The notes under the pieces: model-generated | Seen by the model: the letters and a program-made list of their open reading frames with translations, nothing else | Databases searched by the model: none | Told to the model about the DNA's origin: nothing | In this document: positions 6,388 to 6,634 of the stretch, piece by piece | How positions within the stretch are numbered: position 1 is the stretch's first letter | Layout of the letters: each line of letters starts with the position of its first letter | Program-made: the position numbers and the translations under genes | NCBI GenBank assembly: GCA_023391905.1 | Contig: JAEWAD010000457.1 | Coordinates: 1-6,634, forward strand | Source: Pseudomonadota bacterium | Lineage (GTDB): Bacteria; Pseudomonadota; Alphaproteobacteria; Rhizobiales; Kaistiaceae | Length of the DNA: 6,634 nt | Direction: 5' to 3'

Positions 6388-6404
6388 GTTGAGCCAAGCT
6401 CAGC
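6388..6404. repeat. Short inverted repeat in the napE leader
   Basis: GTTGAGC (6388-6394) and GCTCAGC (6398-6404) form an inverted repeat with 6 of 7 positions paired around a CAA spacer. It is centred about 28 nt upstream of the napE start on the minus strand. It could be an operator half-site pair or a small hairpin in the mRNA leader. It is close to, but does not fit, the FNR/FixK spacing. Confidence 0.4.
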
Positions 6405-6558
6405 AGGAGTTCTTGTCTGTATTCGTTCCAAAGAGCCTAGCCGGACGCAGCGTCACCGTCCAGCCCGAACCGTGGGGCGGGATGGTTAAAACGTGATCCA
6501 TGTGTGTGGGGGCTGGATGGCCCAGGCGGTGGGCGGAGCCATGCGGGCCGCCGGCGAT

Positions 6559-6584
6559 CGCGGGGGCGCTCGGGGGCGCCCGCG
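6559..6584. repeat. GC-rich hairpin
   Basis: CGCGG (6559-6563) pairs with CCGCG (6580-6584), and GCGC (6566-6569) with GCGC (6576-6579), with a two-base GG bulge and a six-base loop. No T-run follows on either strand. It may be part of a terminator of a neighbouring gene or chance in very GC-rich DNA. Confidence 0.35.
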
Positions 6585-6590
6585 AGGAAA

Positions 6591-6617
6591 CGGGGCGGTG
6601 CGACCGGTGCCGCCCCG
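6591..6617. repeat. Perfect 8-bp-stem GC hairpin, possible terminator of a gene beyond the right edge
   Basis: CGGGGCGG (6591-6598) pairs perfectly with CCGCCCCG (6610-6617), with a loop of 11 bases. Read on the minus strand, the stem is followed only by a short TTT. If a minus-strand gene ends just beyond the window, this and the hairpin at 6559-6584 could form its weak terminator. The structure is seen; the role is a guess. Confidence 0.4.
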
Positions 6618-6634
6618 ACGAAACTAGCCGAAGA

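Larger units (their letters stand above)
6369..6634. other. Upstream region of the nap operon, no convincing gene
   Basis: These 266 bases precede napE and run to the window edge. They should carry the nap promoter, but I could not identify a convincing -35/-10 pair. I also found no FNR/FixK palindrome of the TTGAT-N4-ATCAA type and no NarL/NarP heptamer pair. The part nearest napE (about 6369-6435) is less GC-rich than the rest, as expected for a promoter or leader. It contains an inverted repeat at 6388-6404. The far part (6559-6617) is very GC-rich and folds into two hairpins. A minus-strand ORF of 33 codons (6400-6501) is possible but lacks a ribosome-binding site. Confidence 0.6.

Noticed and set aside
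5991..6392. Plus-strand frames across napD and napE
   Set aside because: They are antisense to NapE and NapD, which are recognisable by sequence and by operon position.
6387..6404. FNR/FixK-type box upstream of napE
   Set aside because: The halves are one base too far apart and one is mismatched, and the distance to napE does not suit an activator. I keep it only as an inverted repeat.
6502..6634. A plus-strand frame open from the ATG near 6500 to the right edge
   Set aside because: The translation is a Gly/Arg/Pro/Ala-rich run without protein-like pattern, and it covers two hairpins. It has no ribosome-binding site.
1..6634. CRISPR arrays, tRNA or rRNA genes, insertion sequences, phage genes
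   Set aside because: I saw no regularly spaced repeats, cloverleaf-like segments, transposase motifs or terminal inverted repeats. Base composition looks even across both operons.

Overview
The window is about two-thirds G+C and gene-dense. It holds two operons that converge head-on near position 2080. The base composition, the napEDABC gene order and the style of the Nap proteins suggest an alphaproteobacterium of the Hyphomicrobiales (Rhizobiales) type. That placement is an inference; no rRNA or other taxonomic marker is present.

Plus strand, 2-2014: the last three genes of a ferric-siderophore ABC importer. They are the 3' end of one membrane permease (cut by the window edge), a complete second permease, and the ATPase. 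The reading frames overlap (11 nt and 4 nt), so this is one translationally coupled unit. All three resemble the YclN/YclO/YclP, CeuB/CeuC/CeuD and FatD/FatC/FatE group of catecholate-type siderophore importers rather than the FecCDE or BtuCD groups. A substrate-binding protein and the first part of the permease would lie to the left, outside the window.

Positions 2015-2149: the intergenic gap between the convergent operons. It holds a long imperfect hairpin (2106-2145) just past the napC stop codon, a good candidate for a shared or bidirectional terminator without a U-tract.

Minus strand, 6368 down to 2150: a complete periplasmic nitrate reductase operon in the order napE-napD-napA-napB-napC. 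NapC, a membrane tetrahaem quinol dehydrogenase, passes electrons from quinol to the dihaem NapB. NapB reduces NapA, the bis-MGD molybdoenzyme that reduces nitrate to nitrite in the periplasm. NapD is the cytoplasmic chaperone of the NapA Tat signal peptide, and NapE is a small membrane protein of unknown role. All haem-binding, Fe-S and Mo-ligand motifs are intact. There is no napF, napG or napH, but NapD carries an N-terminal extension that looks like the start of NapF.

Positions 6369-6634: upstream of napE I see no convincing gene. The region holds a small inverted repeat near the napE start, a doubtful 33-codon ORF, and two GC-rich hairpins near the right edge. I found no good FNR/FixK, NarL or sigma-70 site.

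Most of this is ordinary nitrate respiration and iron uptake. I do not see a previously undescribed multi-gene system. The most interesting point is the NapF-like or Tat-like leader on NapD in an operon that lacks napF.
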